From the NCBI GenBank assembly GCA_964420115.1, contig CAYQQO010000008.1, positions 1-24,822 on the forward strand: a DNA stretch of 24,822 nt, in the 5' to 3' direction. A program made the position numbers and the translations under genes. The stretch comes from CAYQQO01 sp964420115. Its GTDB lineage: Bacteria; Patescibacteriota; Minisyncoccia; Portnoybacterales; UBA2143. The notes beneath the pieces were generated by a model. The model was not told where the DNA came from and did no database searches. It worked only from the letters and a program-made list of their open reading frames with translations. Of this stretch, positions 22,074-24,822 are shown in pieces. The number at the start of each line of letters is the position of its first letter. Within the stretch, counting starts at the first letter, position 1.

Positions 22074-22974
22074 CCCCAAAATTGTTTTCTTCGGCACTTC
22101 TCAATTCGCAGTCCCGGTTTTAGAAAAATTAACTGAAAAAAACTATAAGATAGTAAGAGTTGTTGCCCGTCCGGACAAACCAGCCGGCAGAAAACAAAAA
22201 ATAACCCCTCCGCCAATAAAAGAAACAGCCGCAAAACTTAATTTTCCTCTTTCCCAGCCGGAAAAGGCGTCATCTATTAAGTCAGAAATATCAGAATTAT
22301 CCCCTGATATAATAATTGTCGCCGCCTACGGGCAAATCCTGCCTAATAATATTTTAAATACCCCCGCCTATGGCTCTCTCAATCTGCATCCCTCGCTTTT
22401 GCCAAAACACCGCGGCCCTTCGCCTATCCAAACAGCTATTCTCAAAGGGGATGAAAAAACAGGACTGACTATTATCAAAATGGACGAAGAAATGGACCAC
22501 GGGCCAATAGTTTGCCAAAAAGAAATGGATATCCTGCCAAATGACAACTACCAAACGCTGGAGAAAAAACTATCCCAATTAGCCGCCAATTGCTTAACAG
22601 AAGTAATCCCTCAATACATATCAGGAAAAATCAAACCTAAAAAACAAAACGAAAAAGAAGCCACTTATACAAAAATGCTTAGAAAAGAGGACGGACAAAT
22701 CAACTGGCAGAAACCGGCCCAAGAAATTGAAAGAAAAACAAGAGCTTTTTCTCTTTGGCCCGGAACATGGACATATTTAAACAACAAAAGAGTTAAAATT
22801 ATATCTGCCAAAGTAATTAAAGCAAAAAAAGACATTGATAAAAATGAACTAATCTTCCCCGCAGGAAAGGATTTTTTGCTTTTAGAAGTTGTCCAGCCAG
22901 CCGGCAAAAAACCAATGAGCGGGCAGGAATTTTTAAGAGGCAACCAGCAGTTAAAAGAAAATATATCTACATAA
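22066..22974 (+). CDS. fmt: Methionyl-tRNA formyltransferase
   Basis: Transfers a formyl group from 10-formyltetrahydrofolate to Met-tRNA(fMet) for initiation. The 302-aa protein opens KIVFFGTSQFAVPVLEKL. Its catalytic triad is at the same residue numbers as in E. coli: N106 and H108 in SLNLHPSLLPKHRGPSPIQ and D144 in EEMDHGP. The C-terminal tRNA-binding domain begins near INWQKPAQEIERKTRAFSLW and ends MSGQEFLRGNQQ. A TTG at 22054 would add four residues; ATG 22066 is chosen. It overlaps def by 8 nt. A formylating pathway is thus kept despite the reduced gene set. Confidence 0.97.
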   Translation: MNSPKIVFFGTSQFAVPVLEKLTEKNYKIVRVVARPDKPAGRKQKITPPPIKETAAKLNFPLSQPEKASSIKSEISELSPDIIIVAAYGQILPNNILNTPAYGSLNLHPSLLPKHRGPSPIQTAILKGDEKTGLTIIKMDEEMDHGPIVCQKEMDILPNDNYQTLEKKLSQLAANCLTEVIPQYISGKIKPKKQNEKEATYTKMLRKEDGQINWQKPAQEIERKTRAFSLWPGTWTYLNNKRVKIISAKVIKAKKDIDKNELIFPAGKDFLLLEVVQPAGKKPMSGQEFLRGNQQLKENIST

Positions 22975-23012
22975 AAGTTCTTTAACATTAAAATACTTAA
23001 AGAGGGGGCGCC

Positions 23013-23618
23013 ATGTCTGAAACATTAGGTCAGGCCTATGATAAAATTATGGGCGATTTATTGGCTCCAAAGCCGGTAAAAGAAACAAAAACAGACAACC
23101 CAAAAAAGAAAAAAAGAAAAACAAACCAAAAGCTCGCCATCTGCCTGGAGACAATAGCCAGACTGACCGCCTACAAAAAGACCAGCGGGAAAACACCTTT
23201 GCAAATTGGCAACCTAATTAAAAAGGAGGCCAACAAACAACTAAGAAAAGAAACCGGCGGCTATCTATCACCGGAAGAAGCAGATCTTATCGATCAGATA
23301 GCAACAGCTCTTTGCCAAAGGGATGAATCAATCTTTTCGGAATTTTGCCACCGGGTCCGCAACAGAACACTGCCTGCCGCAGGTCACGCCAACCACATCA
23401 GAGAAACACACCGCAAAATAACCAAAGAAGTAAAGCGGCTTGAAAGACTTATCGTCAGCGCCACTTCGTCTCTTAGCCAGGAAAGCGAAATGATACTTGA
23501 GGATCTCAAAAAAATGGCTCAGGATGTTGATATTGTCACCAACGAGACGAAAAAGACAGAAAAACGGTTGGAGTATTACCAAAAGCCGCGAAAAAAAACC
23601 CGCCAGAAAAAGCAATAA
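23013..23618 (+). CDS. Lys-rich, helical/coiled-coil protein (201 aa)
   Basis: I do not recognise this protein. Residues 19-45 are basic and low in complexity (KPVKETKT, NPKKKKRKTNQK), followed by a helical region (LAICLETIARLTAYKK; TPLQIGNLIKKEANKQLRKE; LSPEEADLIDQIATALCQRD). The second half is a long predicted coiled coil (about 130-190, ITKEVKRLERLIVSATSSLS...) with a basic end (PRKKTRQKKQ). The ATG has AGAGGGGG as a Shine-Dalgarno at a good distance. An 11-bp U-tailed terminator 50 nt after the stop separates it from ychF. It starts 38 nt after fmt and could be co-transcribed with def-fmt. Both ends are basic, so nucleic-acid contact is possible; function unknown. Confidence 0.8.
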   Translation: MSETLGQAYDKIMGDLLAPKPVKETKTDNPKKKKRKTNQKLAICLETIARLTAYKKTSGKTPLQIGNLIKKEANKQLRKETGGYLSPEEADLIDQIATALCQRDESIFSEFCHRVRNRTLPAAGHANHIRETHRKITKEVKRLERLIVSATSSLSQESEMILEDLKKMAQDVDIVTNETKKTEKRLEYYQKPRKKTRQKKQ

Positions 23619-23668
23619 GGTCTTCTCCCCCGCTTCACATAAAATTCTCCTCTCGTCCCCCGCCTCAC

Positions 23669-23711
23669 AAAGGGCAAGCAAAAAAACGCTTGTCCTTTTC
23701 TTTTTGCTCTT
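23669..23711 (+). terminator. Intrinsic terminator before ychF
   Basis: AAAGGGCAAGC pairs with GCTTGTCCTTT (11 bp with one G-U) around an A-rich 8-nt loop, followed by TCTTTTTGCTCTTTTT. It ends the 201-aa gene and lies immediately upstream of the ychF -10. Confidence 0.75.
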
Positions 23712-23714
23712 TTT

Positions 23715-23723
23715 TGCTATACT
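23715..23723 (+). promoter_or_regulatory. Extended -10 of ychF
   Basis: TGCTATACT ends 10 nt before the ychF ATG at 23734, predicting a leader of only a few bases. The -35 region is a pyrimidine-rich tract shared with the upstream terminator tail, with no good TTGACA match. Confidence 0.5.
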
Positions 23724-23733
23724 AAAAACGATT

Positions 23734-24762
23734 ATGTCTTTTTCTGTCGGCATTGTCGGTCTGCCCAACGTAGGGAAATCCACTCTTTTTAAAGCGCTGA
23801 CCAAACAATCAGTGGATATTTCCAATTACCCTTTTTGCACCATAGACCCGAATGTCGGCGTGGTCGCTATCCCTGCTAAACGGCTTAAAAAAATATCCAA
23901 AATAATCAAGCCGCAAAAAACAACACCGACAGTAATTGAATTCGTTGATATCGCCGGATTGGTTAAAAACGCCCATCAGGGAGAGGGTTTGGGCAACCAG
24001 TTTCTTGCCCGCATCAGAGAAATGGATCTTGTTTGCCAAATTGTCAGGGATTTTATAAATGAGGAAATAAGCCATATTGAAGGAGAAATCAACCCGCAAA
24101 GAGATATAGAAATAGTCAACACCGAATTAATAATGAAAGATTTGGAAACAGTTAATAAGCGTTTGGAAAAAACAAAAAAACAAGCGCGCTCGGGAGACAA
24201 AAAAACAAACCAGGAATTAAATGAATTAGAAGAAATTAAACAAATATTGGAGAAAGGCAAGCTCCTGGCAGAAGAAAAAAACGAAGAAACAGAACTAACA
24301 AAAGAATTACAGTTTCTAACAAGCAAACCAATAATTTACCTTTTTAACATTGGCAAAGGCTCAAAAGAGACTGCTCCGGGCAAAATAAGCTTAAATTTAC
24401 AACTAGAAAATGAAATAAGCGAATTAAAAGAAGAAGAACGGAAAGAATTAGAGCTCCCTAAAAACCAACTGGATAAATTAATCACCCAATGCTATAAAAC
24501 ACTCAATTTAATCACCTTTTATACAATCACCGGCGGCAAAGAAGCAAGGGCCCGAACAATTAAAAAAGGATCAAAAGCGCCGGAAGCCGGAGGAACAATC
24601 CATAGCGATTTTAGAGATAAATTTATTAAAGCTGAAGTGATAAACTGGCAAAAACTTATTGATATAGGAAACTGGCAAACAGCCCGTCAAAAGGGACTAA
24701 TAAGAACAGAAGGCAAAGATTATATTGTTCAAGACGGCGATATTATTGAGTTTAAGATTTAA
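23734..24762 (+). CDS. ychF: Ribosome-binding ATPase/GTPase YchF
   Basis: Obg-family P-loop protein (OLA1/YchF) that binds ribosomes and in known members prefers ATP. It has G1 GLPNVGKSTLFKALT (9-23), switch I NYPFCTIDPNVG, G3 VDIAGLVKNAHQGEGLGNQF (71-90), a coiled-coil insertion (about 125-190) and a C-terminal TGS domain with FYTITGGKEARARTIKKG, GGTIHSDF and EGKDYIVQDGDIIEF. At 342 aa it is slightly shorter than the usual 363. The G4 position, normally NxxE/NVDE, reads NIGK (205-208), so base recognition may differ. The frame is open to 23497, but that part overlaps the upstream gene; ATG 23734 follows an extended -10 by 10 nt and starts with the normal MSFSVGIVG. Confidence 0.95.
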   Translation: MSFSVGIVGLPNVGKSTLFKALTKQSVDISNYPFCTIDPNVGVVAIPAKRLKKISKIIKPQKTTPTVIEFVDIAGLVKNAHQGEGLGNQFLARIREMDLVCQIVRDFINEEISHIEGEINPQRDIEIVNTELIMKDLETVNKRLEKTKKQARSGDKKTNQELNELEEIKQILEKGKLLAEEKNEETELTKELQFLTSKPIIYLFNIGKGSKETAPGKISLNLQLENEISELKEEERKELELPKNQLDKLITQCYKTLNLITFYTITGGKEARARTIKKGSKAPEAGGTIHSDFRDKFIKAEVINWQKLIDIGNWQTARQKGLIRTEGKDYIVQDGDIIEFKI

Positions 24763-24768
24763 CAATTC

Positions 24769-24822
24769 CTGCATAAGTTCACATACATATTGGACTCTTT
24801 AAGGGTCTGAATATGTATGCAG
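24769..24822. repeat. Large imperfect hairpin at the window edge
   Basis: CATACATATT (24782-24791 region) pairs with AATATGTATG near the end, and GACTC with GGGTC inside. The outer CTGCATA (24769-24775) can also pair with the final TATGCAG, forming a longer stem with a 10-nt bulge. It starts 6 nt after ychF. It has no U tract within the window; the sequence beyond is not visible, so it may be a terminator, a repeat copy or part of an RNA. Confidence 0.5.

Noticed and set aside
23497..23733. N-terminal extension of ychF
   Set aside because: It overlaps the 201-aa gene and its terminator; normal YchF begins at 23734.
1..24822. Alternative genetic code (TGA as Gly), as in some CPR lineages
   Set aside because: TGA ends mreC, wecG and the Lys-rich protein at the expected positions and at operon overlaps.
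1..24822. CRISPR array, insertion sequence, prophage, toxin-antitoxin or defence cassette
   Set aside because: No regularly spaced repeats, transposase, integrase, phage structural gene or recognisable toxin pair was seen.

Overview
The window looks like chromosomal DNA of a Patescibacteria (Candidate Phyla Radiation) bacterium, probably Parcubacteria-like. The basis is AT-rich DNA, short forms of several housekeeping proteins (DnaX without tau domains, a 451-aa LysRS, a 342-aa YchF), housekeeping genes packed with small overlaps, and a scatter of short unrecognised proteins. TGA is used as a stop (mreC, wecG, the Lys-rich protein), so the genetic code is standard and not the recoded one of Gracilibacteria/Absconditabacteria. 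The lineage is an inference; no rRNA is present.

Layout. 1-2.5 kb: tRNA-Gln overlapping the end of dnaX, two small convergent genes with their own promoters and terminators, and a GtrA-family membrane protein. 2.6-5.6 kb: a membrane-anchored, strongly degenerate ClpB/ClpC-like double AAA+ protein and a small polytopic membrane protein just upstream of it. 5.7-9.7 kb: two large PMT/ArnT-like GT-C membrane glycosyltransferases on the plus strand, with an 87-aa Cys/His protein on the minus strand between them. 9.7-17.9 kb: a long minus-strand run, mreC-mreD-pbp2-greA-lysS-serS-ftsQ followed by two small genes, ending at a perfect bidirectional terminator. 17.9-21 kb: a small anchored Ser/Glu/Pro-rich protein and the thpR-wecG-murC operon. 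21-24.8 kb: a plus-strand series of a Lys-rich-tailed protein, def-fmt, a 201-aa coiled-coil protein and ychF, then a large hairpin at the window edge.

Functionally the window combines cell-envelope growth and division (MreC/MreD/PBP2, MurC, FtsQ), surface glycan transfer (two GT-C enzymes, WecG-like, GtrA), replication (DnaX) and translation (SerRS, LysRS, Def, Fmt, tRNA-Gln, YchF, GreA). No CRISPR array, insertion sequence, prophage or recognised defence system was seen.

Three things stand out. First, the membrane-anchored AAA+ protein has lost the D1 catalytic motifs and the aromatic pore loops of both rings. Second, there is a split in gene expression style: core genes start 7-12 nt after an extended -10 (near-leaderless) or have no Shine-Dalgarno, while small unrecognised genes have strong Shine-Dalgarno sequences and individual intrinsic terminators. 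Third, a GC-rich tandem repeat with a hairpin lies between lysS and serS. No gap longer than about 300 bases lacks a gene.
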